Positions 15,064 to 25,395 of a stretch of 34,013 nucleotides of DNA are shown here, piece after piece. The translations under genes were made by a program, and so were the position numbers. The notes under the pieces were generated by a model. That model was not told where the DNA came from and searched no databases. It was given only the letters and a program-made list of their open reading frames with translations. Position 1 is the stretch's first letter. Every line of letters begins with the position of its first letter. The DNA comes from Salegentibacter maritimus (GTDB lineage: Bacteria > Bacteroidota > Bacteroidia > Flavobacteriales > Flavobacteriaceae). The stretch covers positions 1-34,013 of the forward strand of contig NZ_JAEHOK010000029.1 of NCBI RefSeq assembly GCF_016236915.1, written 5' to 3'.

Positions 15064-17673
15064 TTATTTTAAATAGGCTTGCGCTTCTTGCAACGCCTCT
15101 TTTATCCCCTCGGGCTTCTTACCGCCGGCAGTTGCAAAAAACGGCTGGCCACCGCCACCCCCCTGAATATATTTCCCAAGGTCTTTTACAATTTTCCCGG
15201 CATGTAGATCTTTTTCTTTCACCAGATCTTTAGAAATATAGCAACTTAAAAGCGCTTTCCCCTGTTGCTCGGTCCCGAATAAAAGAAATAGGTTTTCAAA
15301 TTCGTTGCCAAGCTGGAAAGCCAGGTCTTTAATGCCCCCGGCATCTAAATCTACTTGTTTAGCAAGAAAATTCACCCCATTAATTTCTGAGATTTCAGAT
15401 TTTAATTCGGTTTTTAGGTTTTTGGCTTTATCTTTTAACAAAGAATCTATCTGCTTTTTTAGAGCCACATTTTCGTGCTGCAAAGTACTTACCGCCTTAA
15501 CCGGATCTTTAGCGTTTTTCAATTCGGCCTTTATTTGTTCCAAAACCTCATCCTGGTTAGCAAAATAATCTTTTACAGCTTCCCCGGTAATAGCCTCAAT
15601 TCTACGTATACCGGAAGCCACAGCACCTTCAGCAGTAATTTTAAAATACCATATTTCTGAAGTGTTTTTTACATGGGTACCTCCGCAAAGCTCCATAGAC
15701 TCGCCAAAACGAATAGCTCTAACCGCATCCCCATATTTTTCACCAAAAAGCGCCAAAGCCCCCTTATCTACTGCTTCTTTAAATGGGATATTCCTATGTT
15801 CTTCTAATGGCAATTGCTCGCTAATACGATTATTCACCAGTTTCTCTACCTGTTCAAGCTCCTCCTTATTTACCTTGCTGAAATGAGAAAAATCAAAACG
15901 CAAATAATCGCCTTTAACCAAAGAACCTTTTTGTTCTACGTGGGTTCCCAAAACTTCCCGAAGAGCCTGGTGCAATAAGTGTGTGGCAGTATGGTTGGCA
16001 GCAGTGGCTTCCCTATTTTTTGCGTTTACAACTGCTTTAAGTTTAACATTAGGGTTTTTAGGAAGAGATTTAGCAAAATGCACAATTAAATTGTTCTCTT
16101 TTTTAGTATCGGTAATGTTGATCTTGTTGTTTTTATCATCTACCAGGAAACCTTTATCTCCAACCTGGCCACCGCCTTCAGGGTAAAAAGGAGTTTGTGT
16201 AAGTACAATTTGAAACAATGTACCTTTTTTGCTTTCCACTTTTCGGTAGCGGGCAATTTGGGTTTCTGTTTCCAGATGGTCATAGCCCACAAATGCTTCA
16301 GCATTTACCGGGTTTAATTCCTCCCAATCTCCGGCTGTAACCTGGGTTGCCGCACGAGATCTATCTTTTTGTTTTTTAAGCTGAATTTCAAATTCTTTTT
16401 GATCAAGATCAAATCCGCGTTCTCGTAAAATAAGAGCGGTTAAATCTATAGGAAAGCCAAAAGTATCGTAAAGCTCAAATGCTTTTTCACCCGAAACAGT
16501 TTTTCCTTTTGTTTCTGAAATTATATGCTCCAGTAAAACCAAGCCCTGATCCAATGTTCTTAAAAAAGACTGTTCTTCTTCCCTAATAACATTTTCACAT
16601 AAAGTTTTTTGAGATTTAAGTTCGGGGAAAGCCTCACCCATTTGCTTGCTTAAAACATCTACCAATTTATAAATAAATGGCTCTTTAGTTTCTAAAAACG
16701 TAAAACCATAACGAATAGCACGTCTTAGAATTCTTCTAATTACATAACCTGCACCTGTGTTTGAAGGTAGCTGCCCATCGGCAATAGAGAAAGCTACAGC
16801 TCTTACATGATCTGCAATTACCCTAATAGCGATATCTATTTTTTCTGATTTCCCATAGGCGGCTTTAGTAATTTTCTCGATTTTAGCAATTAGGGGGGTA
16901 AAAACATCGGTATCGTAATTAGATTGTTTTCCCTGTAATACCATGCACAGCCTTTCAAAGCCCATTCCGGTATCAATATGCTTCGCAGGCAATTCTACCA
17001 GGGAACCATCGGCTTTTCTATTGTACTGCATAAAAACCAGGTTCCAAATCTCTACTACCTGCGGGTGATCTTCGTTTACCAGCTCTTTTCCCGGTTTTTT
17101 AGCTTTTTCAGCTTCAGAACGAATATCTATATGAATTTCGGAACAAGGTCCGCACGGACCCTGCTCTCCCATTTCCCAGAAATTATCTTTTTTATCGCCA
17201 TAGACAATTCGGTCTTCAGGAACAATTTCTTTCCAAAGATCAAGAGCCTCGGTATCCAGGCCTAATTTATCTTCTTTGCTTCCTTCAAAAACAGACACAT
17301 ATAGATTTTCGGGAGCAATTTTAAAAACTTCGGTCAATAACTCCCAGGACCAATGTATAGCTTCTTTCTTAAAATAATCGCCAAAGCTCCAATTACCAAG
17401 CATTTCGAACATGGTATGGTGGTAGGTATCCATGCCCACTTCCTCCAAATCGTTATGTTTACCACTTACCCGTAAACATTTTTGGCTATCGGTAATACGA
17501 GGACTGGCAGGCTCGCTATTTCCTAAAAAATATTCCTTAAACTGCACCATCCCTGCATTGGTAAACATAAGGGTAGGATCGTCCTTTAACACCATGGGTG
17601 CCGAAGGTACTATTTTGTGGGATTTGGACTTAAAAAATTGTAAAAACTGACTTCTTATTTCCTGAGATTTCAT
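15064..17673 (-). CDS. alaS: Alanine--tRNA ligase
   Basis: This 869-residue class II aminoacyl-tRNA synthetase charges tRNA-Ala. The catalytic core opens with the family start [20 protein letters not shown] and [18 protein letters not shown], with [20 protein letters not shown] near residue 86. The editing domain has the zinc-site motifs HTATH (about residue 558) and CGGTHV (about 661). A coiled segment and the C-Ala domain ([21 protein letters not shown]) close the protein, so it is full length. The start ATG at 17673 is divergent from the M23 peptidase gene across 131 bp that contain promoter elements on the plus strand. No clear minus-strand -7 box was found for alaS. Confidence 0.98.
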   Translation of the reverse strand: MKSQEIRSQFLQFFKSKSHKIVPSAPMVLKDDPTLMFTNAGMVQFKEYFLGNSEPASPRITDSQKCLRVSGKHNDLEEVGMDTYHHTMFEMLGNWSFGDYFKKEAIHWSWELLTEVFKIAPENLYVSVFEGSKEDKLGLDTEALDLWKEIVPEDRIVYGDKKDNFWEMGEQGPCGPCSEIHIDIRSEAEKAKKPGKELVNEDHPQVVEIWNLVFMQYNRKADGSLVELPAKHIDTGMGFERLCMVLQGKQSNYDTDVFTPLIAKIEKITKAAYGKSEKIDIAIRVIADHVRAVAFSIADGQLPSNTGAGYVIRRILRRAIRYGFTFLETKEPFIYKLVDVLSKQMGEAFPELKSQKTLCENVIREEEQSFLRTLDQGLVLLEHIISETKGKTVSGEKAFELYDTFGFPIDLTALILRERGFDLDQKEFEIQLKKQKDRSRAATQVTAGDWEELNPVNAEAFVGYDHLETETQIARYRKVESKKGTLFQIVLTQTPFYPEGGGQVGDKGFLVDDKNNKINITDTKKENNLIVHFAKSLPKNPNVKLKAVVNAKNREATAANHTATHLLHQALREVLGTHVEQKGSLVKGDYLRFDFSHFSKVNKEELEQVEKLVNNRISEQLPLEEHRNIPFKEAVDKGALALFGEKYGDAVRAIRFGESMELCGGTHVKNTSEIWYFKITAEGAVASGIRRIEAITGEAVKDYFANQDEVLEQIKAELKNAKDPVKAVSTLQHENVALKKQIDSLLKDKAKNLKTELKSEISEINGVNFLAKQVDLDAGGIKDLAFQLGNEFENLFLLFGTEQQGKALLSCYISKDLVKEKDLHAGKIVKDLGKYIQGGGGGQPFFATAGGKKPEGIKEALQEAQAYLK

Positions 17674-17705
17674 CTACTTAATCGAATCTAAAATTATTAA
17701 TTGTG

Positions 17706-17733
17706 TTGGTGCTGCAACAATTTCTTATATTTG
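17706..17733 (+). promoter_or_regulatory. Promoter for the M23-MerR-LemA-TPM operon
   Basis: TTG at 17706-17708 is followed, after 17 nt, by TATATTTG at 17726-17733, a full TAnnTTTG match. It would give a leader of about 65 nt to the ATG at 17805. The spacing agrees with Bacteroidetes sigma-A promoters. Confidence 0.5.
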
Positions 17734-17792
17734 TTCGTTTACCAAACTTAACTTAGCATGGTAATTGCTTAGTATTGTTGGCAAAAATAGCA

Positions 17793-17800
17793 TAAATTTG
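17793..17800 (+). promoter_or_regulatory. Second -7 box adjoining the M23 start codon
   Basis: TAAATTTG is a full -7 match ending 4 nt before the ATG. TTGTTG at 17775-17780 lies a little close for an ideal -33. Use of this site would give a nearly leaderless transcript. Confidence 0.4.
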
Positions 17801-17804
17801 ACTC

Positions 17805-18782
17805 ATGTCGAAGGTTAAATATTATTACGATAGTGAGACGCAATCCTATAAAAAAATCGAGCGCCGAAAAGGCCGCCGCACAGGGATTGTATTGCTTAGT
17901 ATTTTAGGGTCTTTCCTGGCCGGTTTTCTTTTACTGGTTATTTATTTAAACATTCCGCAAATTGAAACCCCAAAAGAAAAAGCTTTAAAACGCGAACTTC
18001 AAAACATGGAGCTTCAATATGGTTTGCTCAATAAAAAAATGACGCAAATCCAGAATGTACTCGCCAATATTGAGGATAGGGACAATAATATTTACCGGGT
18101 TTATTTTGAAGTCAACCCAATTCCCGAAGAGCAAAGACTTGCCGGTTTTGGTGGTATAAACCGCTATAAAGACCTGGAAGGTTTTGATAATTCTAAATTG
18201 ATTATTGAAACCACAAAACGAATGGACATTCTAAGCAAGCAATTGGTGGTGCAATCTAAATCTTTAGATGAAATCGCCGAATTGGCAAAAGAAAAAGAGA
18301 GTTTATTATCTTCTATTCCTGCCATACAGCCTGTAAAGAATGAAGACCTGAGCAGAATTGCCTCAGGGTACGGCTGGAGAACCGACCCCTTTACCAAAGT
18401 AAGAAAATTTCATCATGGGATGGATTTTACCGCTCCTCGTGGCACTCCTATTTATGCTACCGGGAATGGCCGTATAACCAGGGCCGACAACAGGTCTACC
18501 GGGTATGGAAACCATATAAGAATAGATCATGGCTATGGCTACACAAGCCTTTATGCCCATTTATACAAATATAATGTAAGGGTTGGCCAGCGTGTAAAGC
18601 GGGGTGACATTATTGGTTATATAGGAAGTACCGGCAGGTCTCAGGCGCCACACTTACACTATGAAATCTTTAAGGATGATAGGCGCATTAATCCTATTAA
18701 CTTTTATTACGGCCATCTATCGCCCGAAGAATTTGACAAAGTTCTGGAAAAAGCACAACAAGAAAACCAATCGCTAGATTAA
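17805..18782 (+). CDS. M23 family metallopeptidase (LytM-type, membrane-anchored)
   Basis: This 325-residue protein has a basic cytoplasmic N-terminus, one membrane segment (about 28-48), a coiled-coil region (about 57-170) and a C-terminal M23 domain from about 185. The zinc ligands are complete: H203 and D207 in HHGMDF and H285 in HLHYE, with AHL (H252) also present, so it should be an active peptidoglycan endopeptidase rather than a degenerate LytM activator. The topology, with coiled coil before peptidase, recalls cell-division and cell-shape M23 proteins. It is first in a tight five-gene plus-strand run; its stop codon TAA overlaps the ATG of the MerR gene by one base. Confidence 0.94.
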   Translation: MSKVKYYYDSETQSYKKIERRKGRRTGIVLLSILGSFLAGFLLLVIYLNIPQIETPKEKALKRELQNMELQYGLLNKKMTQIQNVLANIEDRDNNIYRVYFEVNPIPEEQRLAGFGGINRYKDLEGFDNSKLIIETTKRMDILSKQLVVQSKSLDEIAELAKEKESLLSSIPAIQPVKNEDLSRIASGYGWRTDPFTKVRKFHHGMDFTAPRGTPIYATGNGRITRADNRSTGYGNHIRIDHGYGYTSLYAHLYKYNVRVGQRVKRGDIIGYIGSTGRSQAPHLHYEIFKDDRRINPINFYYGHLSPEEFDKVLEKAQQENQSLD

Positions 18783-19111
18783 TGCACCTTAACTTACCCG
18801 ATAAAAGATATTATGGCATTGGCGAGGTTGCTGAAGCCTTTAAGGTAAACACCTCCTTAATTCGCTTTTGGGAAAAGGAATTTGATGTAATTAAACCCAA
18901 AAAAAACGCCAAGGGCAATCGTAAGTTCACTCCCGAAGATATTAAGAATTTAGAACTTATATATCACCTGGTTAAAGAACGCGGATTTACGCTAGAAGGT
19001 GCAAAAACACATTTAAAAGAAGAAAAACAAAAAACCCTTAGTAACTTCGAGATAATTCGGAAACTGGAAGGGGTAAAAGCTAAACTAATCAATCTTAAAA
19101 ATCAGTTATAA
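18782..19111 (+). CDS. MerR family transcriptional regulator
   Basis: This 109-residue protein begins with a MerR winged helix: [26 protein letters not shown] at about 9-34, then [33 protein letters not shown] short C-terminal helix ([20 protein letters not shown]) would serve for dimerisation. There is no effector-binding domain and there are no cysteines for metal sensing, so it is a minimal member. It is embedded between the M23 peptidase gene (one-base overlap) and LemA (1-nt gap), so it is translationally tied to envelope genes. Regulation of its own operon is plausible but not shown. Confidence 0.92.
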   Translation: MHLNLPDKRYYGIGEVAEAFKVNTSLIRFWEKEFDVIKPKKNAKGNRKFTPEDIKNLELIYHLVKERGFTLEGAKTHLKEEKQKTLSNFEIIRKLEGVKAKLINLKNQL

Positions 19112-19112
19112 A

Positions 19113-19709
19113 ATGAAAAAATGGTTAATTCCTGTAATAGTTATTGTAGTTCTGGGTATTATAGTTTATAGCCTTACGGCTGGCGTGAATAATACCGCGG
19201 TAGAATATGAAGAAAGCGTTTTAAAGAATTGGGCCGATGTAGAAAATGCCTATCAGCGTAGAAGTGATCTTATCCCAAATTTGGTGAGTACCGTAGAAGG
19301 TTCAGCCGATTTTGAACGAGGAACACTTACCGACGTTATTGAAGCCCGTGCCAAAGCCACTTCAGTAAATGTAGATGCGGGGAATTTAGATGCGCAGCAA
19401 ATTCAGCAATTCCAACAGGCACAAGGCGGATTATCTTCAGCATTATCAAGGCTTTTAGTCTCGGTTGAAAGATATCCCGATATTAAATCGAATCAAAACT
19501 TCCTTCAATTACAATCGCAATTAGAAGGAACCGAAAACCGAATTAGCGTAGCCAGAAACCGGTACAACGAAGCGGTAAGACAATACAATACCTATATTAG
19601 AAAATTCCCGAATAATATTTTTGCCGGAATGTTCGGATTTGAAAGAAAAGCGACTTTTGAAGCTGAAGAAGGTGCAGAAAACGCACCCGATGTTGAATTT
19701 GATTTTTAA
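19113..19709 (+). CDS. LemA family protein
   Basis: This 198-residue protein has an N-terminal membrane segment ([18 protein letters not shown]). It has the LemA signature: [32 protein letters not shown] at about 46-77, [34 protein letters not shown] at about 110-143, then [23 protein letters not shown]. LemA proteins are membrane-anchored helical bundles, often encoded beside TPM-domain proteins as here; their molecular function is unclear. The gene starts 1 nt after the MerR stop, and the first TPM gene follows after 5 nt. Confidence 0.95.
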   Translation: MKKWLIPVIVIVVLGIIVYSLTAGVNNTAVEYEESVLKNWADVENAYQRRSDLIPNLVSTVEGSADFERGTLTDVIEARAKATSVNVDAGNLDAQQIQQFQQAQGGLSSALSRLLVSVERYPDIKSNQNFLQLQSQLEGTENRISVARNRYNEAVRQYNTYIRKFPNNIFAGMFGFERKATFEAEEGAENAPDVEFDF

Positions 19710-19714
19710 AAACA

Positions 19715-20155
19715 ATGAGTAAAGTTGAAGATTTTTTAAGCAAAGAAGACGAAGAGGAGATCATTGAAGCCATTAGAAAAGCAGAGAGCCATACCTCTGG
19801 CGAGGTAAGGGTTCACCTGGAAAAAACTACCGGCGAAAAAGATATTTTTGAGCGCGCTATGGAGGTTTTTCACCTTCTAAAGATGGATAATACCAAACAT
19901 GATAATGGCGTGCTTATTTACGTTGCCGTAGAAGATCATAACTTTGTGATCTATGGCGACAAAGGCATTAACGACGTAGTTCCCGATAATTTTTGGGAAA
20001 GCACTAAAGATGCCATTGTAGATAAATTTAAAAAAGGAGAATTTAAGCAAGGCCTGGTAAACGGAATTCTAACCGCAGGCCAGCAACTTAAAAAACACTT
20101 CCCGTGGAGTGAAGACACACGAGACGAACTCTCCAACGAAATTTCAAAAGGATAA
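19715..20155 (+). CDS. TPM domain protein (cytoplasmic type)
   Basis: This 146-residue protein is a single TPM domain without a signal peptide or membrane segment. Characteristic blocks are IRKAESHTSGEVRVHLEKT, LLKMDNTKHDNGVLIYVAVEDHNFVIYGDKGIN and a closing GILTAGQQLKKHFPW. It is the shorter of two tandem TPM genes after LemA. Its stop codon TAA is directly followed by the ATG of the next gene, indicating translational coupling. The function of the soluble TPM partner is unknown. Confidence 0.9.
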   Translation: MSKVEDFLSKEDEEEIIEAIRKAESHTSGEVRVHLEKTTGEKDIFERAMEVFHLLKMDNTKHDNGVLIYVAVEDHNFVIYGDKGINDVVPDNFWESTKDAIVDKFKKGEFKQGLVNGILTAGQQLKKHFPWSEDTRDELSNEISKG

Positions 20156-20953
20156 ATGCCACAATTCACCAAAAAATTCAAATTACTATTTCTGTTTTTC
20201 CTCGTTTTTTCGGGGTCCATCTATGCACAACGGGACATTCCGCCTAAACCGGCAGAAGAAACCAGTGTTTATGATGGAGCTGATATTTTATCTGTCTCAG
20301 AAGAAAATCAGTTGGAGCAGAAGTTAATTAACTATGCTGATACTACCTCTACCCAAATTGTAATTGCCACAATAAAATCTTTACAAGGAGAGTATGAAGG
20401 CGTATACGCTGCAGAGTGGGCTCAGGAATGGGGTATAGGACAAAGTGAAAAAGATAATGGCTTATTGATACTGGTTGCCGAAAACGATCGTAAAATTTGG
20501 ATCACAACCGGTTACGGGCTTGAAGAGTATATGACCGATGCCCGTAGTAAACAAATAATTGAACAGGTAATTCTCCCTCAATTTAGAAACGGGAGCTATT
20601 ACAATGGTCTTGATGCCGGAACTACCGCAATTTTCCAGGTATTATCGGGCACTTTTAAAGGCACACCGCAATCCCGAAATTCAGAAAGAGGCTTTCCGCT
20701 TCAGGGAATTGTTATGCTAATCATTTTTGTGATCATTATTATTTCGTTTTTTAAACGACGTGGCGGTGGCGGTAGAAATGGTGGCCGTAGAAGCGCAGGA
20801 GATACTTTTCTAGACGCTATTATCTTAAGCTCTCTTGGGCGTGGCACTTTTGGCGGAGGCAGCTCCGGTGGAGGTTTTGGCGGCGGAGGCGGCTTTGGTG
20901 GCGGTTTCGGCGGCGGAGGCTTCGGCGGCGGCGGTGCCGGTGGAAGCTGGTAA
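20156..20953 (+). CDS. TPM domain membrane protein with Gly-rich tail (YgcG-like)
   Basis: This 265-residue protein has a signal peptide ending near IYAQ (residue 24). A TPM domain follows (VYDGADILSVSEENQLEQKL, then WGIGQSEKDNGLLILVAEND and ITTGYGLEEYMTDA). A C-terminal membrane segment (GIVMLIIFVIIIISFF, about 184-199) and a basic stretch come next. It ends in a Gly/Phe/Ser-rich tail with GGSW at the end. This matches the YgcG class that accompanies LemA. The Gly-rich tail is made of repeated GGC/GGT codons, which explains the shadow ORFs there. It is the last gene of the operon; convergent repeats and the beta-barrel gene follow. Confidence 0.93.
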   Translation: MPQFTKKFKLLFLFFLVFSGSIYAQRDIPPKPAEETSVYDGADILSVSEENQLEQKLINYADTTSTQIVIATIKSLQGEYEGVYAAEWAQEWGIGQSEKDNGLLILVAENDRKIWITTGYGLEEYMTDARSKQIIEQVILPQFRNGSYYNGLDAGTTAIFQVLSGTFKGTPQSRNSERGFPLQGIVMLIIFVIIIISFFKRRGGGGRNGGRRSAGDTFLDAIILSSLGRGTFGGGSSGGGFGGGGGFGGGFGGGGFGGGGAGGSW

Positions 20954-21218
20954 TTTCCAGTTTGCAGTAATTAAGTAAGCAGTTAGCAGTAAAACGGTGT
21001 CAGTTTTCGATTTCCAGTTTAAATGATTTTTTGATCTAACCGAGTTTATTTTAAAAAGCATACGGGTCCTCCCCTTATTTTCAAGGGGAGGTGGCCACAG
21101 GCCGGAGGGGTTATTTTCCCAAAAAATCAATTAGAATGTGAAACCTCCCCTTTCTTCAGCGCTGCTGAATTCATCCCCTTCTTGCAAGGAGGGGAGCAAA
21201 TATCAAGGTAAATTAATG
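20954..21218. repeat. Hairpin-rich intergenic repeat region
   Basis: This convergent junction holds a duplicated ATTTCCAGTTT (20953 area and 21011 area) and clustered GCAGT words. A perfect 9-bp hairpin CCTCCCCTT/AAGGGGAGG lies at 21068-21091, the palindrome GTGGCCAC at 21091-21098, TTCAGC/GCTGAA at 21155-21169, and further CCCC/GGGG arms at about 21173-21194. This type of GGGGAGG-containing junction sequence is common between genes in Bacteroidota genomes. It probably ends transcription on both strands. No gene is seen. Confidence 0.6.
21068..21091. terminator. Hairpin between convergent TPM and beta-barrel genes
   Basis: CCTCCCCTT (21068-21076) and AAGGGGAGG (21083-21091) pair perfectly around a 6-nt loop. 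No long T run follows, so termination is inferred from its placement between converging genes. Confidence 0.4.
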
Positions 21219-23981
21219 CTACCTTCTTCCTCTCTTATTATTTGGATCTTTTCCGCCAAACTTGCTGATTTTATACGTAAAGCTAAGCATAAAGTATTGT
21301 TCCAAAACAAGCTGCTGGGTATCCTGAATAAAGTCGTCTCCAGTAAATCTACGTGTAGCTATATTTTGATCCAGCAAGTCAAAAACCTTTACTTTTAGTA
21401 CACCGTCTTCCCCAAAAATCTCATAACCTAAACTGGCATTCCACAGGTAAAAAGAATTCTGAAATCCCGGCGAGGCATTACCAATAGTTTGGTAGGAGAT
21501 ATCGCTACCTATCACAAATTTTTCAGGCCAAAAGGAAGTCAGCGCCAGGGAAATATTTTGATTCTTATAATTCTCTTCCCTATTGTTAAAACTGTATTCA
21601 GCATCTACAAACTCGATACTGTAAAAAGGTTCTATAGTCACCAAATCCCTAAAGTTATACTCCAGGTTTAAACTTGGCGTAAAGCGTAAGCTCTTGGAAG
21701 AATAACGCTGTTCGTTTGTAAAGCCTATATTTTTATCGAAATTACCGTAAAGTCCGGTTTTGACTTTTATAGAACTTTCTTTCTGCAACTCAAATGTCTT
21801 GTCCAGGGTACCTCCTCCATAATAATTATAAGCACCATCTACATTTGTATAGGTAGTGGTTCTGACTAAATCCTGATCTATAGAGCTTCTACTAACCACT
21901 TTATTATTAATAAAATTCGCTCCCAAATAAACATAAAAGCCAGAGCGTGTTTTAAAATCGAAATTATTAAAATTAAGGTGTAACCTATTTCTTAAAGCGG
22001 GGCGTAGGTTTGGGTTACCGGTAATAATATTTAGAGGGTTTATGGTATTGGTTACCGGCTGCAATTGCGAAAGTGACGGAGTTTCCCAGGAGTTCCGGTA
22101 ATTAAAATAAATAGATTTACCCTGTGATAAATTAAGTCTAAAATAAGCATTAGCAAATAGATTTTCGTAGGTATTATCTATGCTTGTTTCGGTAAAAAGG
22201 TCTTTATTTTTTAATCGAATACTTTGAAAACCACCCGAAACATGTGCCCTTAACTTATCGCTATTATAGGCAAGCCCCAAACTGGGACGATGCTCAAAAG
22301 ATTCTGAAACAAAATCGTTACTCAATTCATCATCTAACAAGGTGTAACTTCCTTCATCATCCCCGTCATAAACCAGGCGCTCATTACGGCCATTTCTTTT
22401 ATCGAAATTATAGCTTACATCCAATTTTAAGCCCTCGGTAATTGGTATACGGGTATTAACATTTATTCCATAATTATTATCGGTATTTTCTTCAGAAATT
22501 AATTGATCCTGCACATCGGTTCTTTCTAATTCTCCTTGCTGGTTATAAATCTCTCTTTCCGAAAAGAAATTATTATCCTGAGACCTGTTATTATTCTGAT
22601 TATTAAAACCTAAACTGTAGTAACCTCCATTTTCACCGAATTTACGGGTAAAGTATAATCGATTAGAAAAATTCACACTATGCACTTCAGAATAATTATC
22701 GGTTAAAGCAGTGTTTATAGGCGTACCGTTTTCCTCTATCGATTCTGTAAAGGATTGATTGGAAGAGCGACCGTTATTAGTATTAATATTTGGTCTCACC
22801 GAAATCCTGGTAAGCGTGTCTGGTTGAATTTCAAACCCTAAACTAAACCTATGATTGTTATTAAGACGCTGCCCACTAGATTCTGAATTGTTAAAGAACC
22901 TTCTATCAGGTAAAATATTTTCTCTTTGAGTCTTACTTTCAGTAATATTATCGGCGCGGCTATAAAAATAATTGGAGGAAAGCTCGGTTTCTTGTGGCCA
23001 CTCATTTACAAAGTTAAAGCCGGCATTATCAGACCTGGTAATACCGCTTCCGCTACCAAAACTATTACCGTTTACACTAAAACTACCCCCACGACTTCTG
23101 GAAATAGAATAAGCATTTCGCCCCATAGAGTCATAAATCTCATCAAAAGAAAAACCCGAAGAATTTATATTGTTGGAACTCGCTAAGAGACTTACCCGTA
23201 AATCATCTTTAAAATAATTACCTATTCCGCTTAATTCATAGCGTTCGTTGGTTCCGCCACCGGCGGTAAGCCTGGAGAAAAATCCACGGTTTTTATCTTC
23301 ATCTATGGTTATATTGATAGTTTTATTTTCGGCATCCCCTTCTTTTCCGGTAAATTCCTCAGATTTGGTTTTACTATCTACCACCTGTAATTTATTAATC
23401 AATTCTTTCGGAAGGTTTTTAGTAGCAATTTTAGGGTCGTCCCCAAAAAACTCTTTTCCATTTACCTTAATTTGTGAAACTGAGGTTCCATTAACCGTGA
23501 TACTACCATCGGTAGCTACTTCCACACCCGGAAGTTCTTTTAACAATTCTTCAAGATTTGCATCTTTACGAGTTTTAAAAGAGGCGGCGTTAAATTCAAG
23601 GGTATCTTTTTTAATCGTTACCGGAGCGCGAGAGGAAGTAATTGTTATTTCATCTAATGCATTATCGGCTATTTGCATCTTTATAGTACCCAAATTGAGT
23701 TTTTCACCAATTTCTACTGTTTGGCTATAAGTTTTAAAACCCGCATAAGAAACAAGTAGCTTGGCGGTTTCAAGCTTCTCATTACCGGCAAGTTGAAAAG
23801 TCCCCGAATTATCTGAAATTGTATAAGTAACTAAACTACTATCTACAGGTTTTTCCAGGTATACCGTTGCAGATTCTAACGGTTCCCCCTGCGGTCCTGT
23901 TACTTTACCATTAATTTCGAAATTTTGGGCCGTTAAGTTCCCTGCCAGAATAAGCAAGGCAAAAGAAAAGAAAAATCTCAT
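21219..23981 (-). CDS. Outer-membrane beta-barrel protein with CarboxypepD_reg and plug-like domains
   Basis: This 920-residue protein has a signal peptide (MRFFFSFALLILAGNLTAQ). A carboxypeptidase regulatory-like domain follows at about 22-107 (EINGKVTGPQGEPLESATVYL, LVSYAGFKTYSQTVEIG). A TonB-receptor plug-like region comes next (LEELLKELPGVEVATDGSITVNG, INKLQVVDSKTKSEEFTG, about 142-215), then a long beta-barrel up to ISKFGGKDPNNKRGRR. This is the OMP_b-brl_3 type of TonB-linked protein rather than a SusC receptor; no SusD or TonB-box partner is nearby. The substrate is unknown. The last strand is followed by a basic tail rather than the usual terminal aromatic residue. It is 106 bp from der, in the same direction. 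Confidence 0.9.
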   Translation of the reverse strand: MRFFFSFALLILAGNLTAQNFEINGKVTGPQGEPLESATVYLEKPVDSSLVTYTISDNSGTFQLAGNEKLETAKLLVSYAGFKTYSQTVEIGEKLNLGTIKMQIADNALDEITITSSRAPVTIKKDTLEFNAASFKTRKDANLEELLKELPGVEVATDGSITVNGTSVSQIKVNGKEFFGDDPKIATKNLPKELINKLQVVDSKTKSEEFTGKEGDAENKTINITIDEDKNRGFFSRLTAGGGTNERYELSGIGNYFKDDLRVSLLASSNNINSSGFSFDEIYDSMGRNAYSISRSRGGSFSVNGNSFGSGSGITRSDNAGFNFVNEWPQETELSSNYFYSRADNITESKTQRENILPDRRFFNNSESSGQRLNNNHRFSLGFEIQPDTLTRISVRPNINTNNGRSSNQSFTESIEENGTPINTALTDNYSEVHSVNFSNRLYFTRKFGENGGYYSLGFNNQNNNRSQDNNFFSEREIYNQQGELERTDVQDQLISEENTDNNYGINVNTRIPITEGLKLDVSYNFDKRNGRNERLVYDGDDEGSYTLLDDELSNDFVSESFEHRPSLGLAYNSDKLRAHVSGGFQSIRLKNKDLFTETSIDNTYENLFANAYFRLNLSQGKSIYFNYRNSWETPSLSQLQPVTNTINPLNIITGNPNLRPALRNRLHLNFNNFDFKTRSGFYVYLGANFINNKVVSRSSIDQDLVRTTTYTNVDGAYNYYGGGTLDKTFELQKESSIKVKTGLYGNFDKNIGFTNEQRYSSKSLRFTPSLNLEYNFRDLVTIEPFYSIEFVDAEYSFNNREENYKNQNISLALTSFWPEKFVIGSDISYQTIGNASPGFQNSFYLWNASLGYEIFGEDGVLKVKVFDLLDQNIATRRFTGDDFIQDTQQLVLEQYFMLSFTYKISKFGGKDPNNKRGRR

Positions 23982-24087
23982 GTAGAATTTGGGTGTTAAA
24001 CTATGAATAAATTGAGGAAATAAATATCACCTCACTAACTATATTGATAGTTAGACTCCTAATTTATCACATAGTTTAACCGAAAAC

Positions 24088-25395
24088 TTATTTTTTCCTA
24101 AAATACACCGAAATTGGCACTCCTGTTAGGTCAAACTCATTCCTTAATTTATTCTCTATAAATCGTTTATAAGGATCTCGAACATATTGAGGAAGATTAC
24201 AGAAAAAAGCAAATTGTGGTTGTGGAGTAGGCAATTGCGTACAAAACTTAATTTTCACGTATTTACCTTTATAAGCCGGCGGCGGGTTTTGCTCAATTAT
24301 TGGCAGCATCACATCGTTAAGCTCACGGGTTTTAATTTTTTTACTGCGATTCTCAAAAACTTTTACTGCAGTCTCTATGGCTTTAAAAATACGTTGTTTG
24401 GTTAGAACAGACATAAAGATTACAGGAACATCGGTAAAAGGTTCTATTTCACGCTTAATCATGGCTTCAAATTCTTTCATGGTATTGGTCTTTTTATCTT
24501 CAACCAAATCCCATTTATTAACCAAAATCACGATTCCTTTTCGGTTTCGTTGCGCCAGCCAGAAAATATTCTGAACCTGCCCATCAAAACCCCTTGTGGC
24601 ATCTAAGATTAACAAACATACATCTGAATTTTCTATAGCCCTAACCGATCGCATTACCGAGTAAAACTCAAGGTCCTCTTTCACCTTTGACTTTCTTCTA
24701 ATCCCGGCGGTATCTACCAGGTTAAACTCAAATCCAAACCTGTTATACCGTGTATCCATAGCATCTCGGGTAGTTCCCGCAATGTCTGTTACAATATAAC
24801 GTTCTTCCCCAATTAATGCATTTATAAAAGACGATTTCCCTGCGTTGGGACGGCCCACCACGGCAAACCTTGGCAATTCTGTTTCTTCTTCGGCTTCGTT
24901 TACCGGTAAGGCTGCAATTAATGCATCCAATAAATCTCCTGTACCACTACCATTTGTACTGGCAATAGGAAAATACTCTCCCAAGCCTAAGGAATAAAAT
25001 TCTACAGCATTTTCAAGCCTTTTGTTATTGTCTACCTTGTTAACGGCCAAAAGAACCGGCTTATCTACTTTTCTAAGTAATTGCGCCACATCTTCATCCA
25101 TAGGAGTTACACCACTTTCTACATCTACCATAAAAATAATAGCATCAGCTTCTTCTATAGCCAGCTCAACCTGTCTGTCTATTTCGGCTTCAAAAATATC
25201 ATCGCTTCCCACCACATAACCTCCGGTATCTATAAGGGAAAAATTTCGACCATTCCAATCTGATTTTCCATAATGGCGATCGCGAGTTACCCCACTAACC
25301 GAATCTACAATCGCCTCACGGCGTTGAATTAACCTATTGAAAAAGGTAGATTTCCCAACATTTGGTCTTCCTACAATGGCTACGATATTGCCCAT
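24088..25395 (-). CDS. der: Ribosome biogenesis GTPase Der
   Basis: This 435-residue protein has two tandem GTPase domains followed by a KH-like domain, the layout unique to Der (EngA). The first P-loop is GRPNVGKS (9-16), with DTGG (56-59) and NKVD (119-122). The second is GRPNAGKS (181-188), with DTAG and NKWD. The C-terminal part ([26 protein letters not shown] end) is the KH-like domain. Der acts in 50S subunit maturation. A long leader may precede it (see 25396-25713). Confidence 0.97.
   Translation of the reverse strand: MGNIVAIVGRPNVGKSTFFNRLIQRREAIVDSVSGVTRDRHYGKSDWNGRNFSLIDTGGYVVGSDDIFEAEIDRQVELAIEEADAIIFMVDVESGVTPMDEDVAQLLRKVDKPVLLAVNKVDNNKRLENAVEFYSLGLGEYFPIASTNGSGTGDLLDALIAALPVNEAEEETELPRFAVVGRPNAGKSSFINALIGEERYIVTDIAGTTRDAMDTRYNRFGFEFNLVDTAGIRRKSKVKEDLEFYSVMRSVRAIENSDVCLLILDATRGFDGQVQNIFWLAQRNRKGIVILVNKWDLVEDKKTNTMKEFEAMIKREIEPFTDVPVIFMSVLTKQRIFKAIETAVKVFENRSKKIKTRELNDVMLPIIEQNPPPAYKGKYVKIKFCTQLPTPQPQFAFFCNLPQYVRDPYKRFIENKLRNEFDLTGVPISVYFRKK

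Noticed and set aside
20825-21130. Antisense Ala/Ser/Thr-rich ORF at the end of the TPM gene
   Set aside because: It is produced by GGC/GGT codons of the Gly-rich tail read on the opposite strand.
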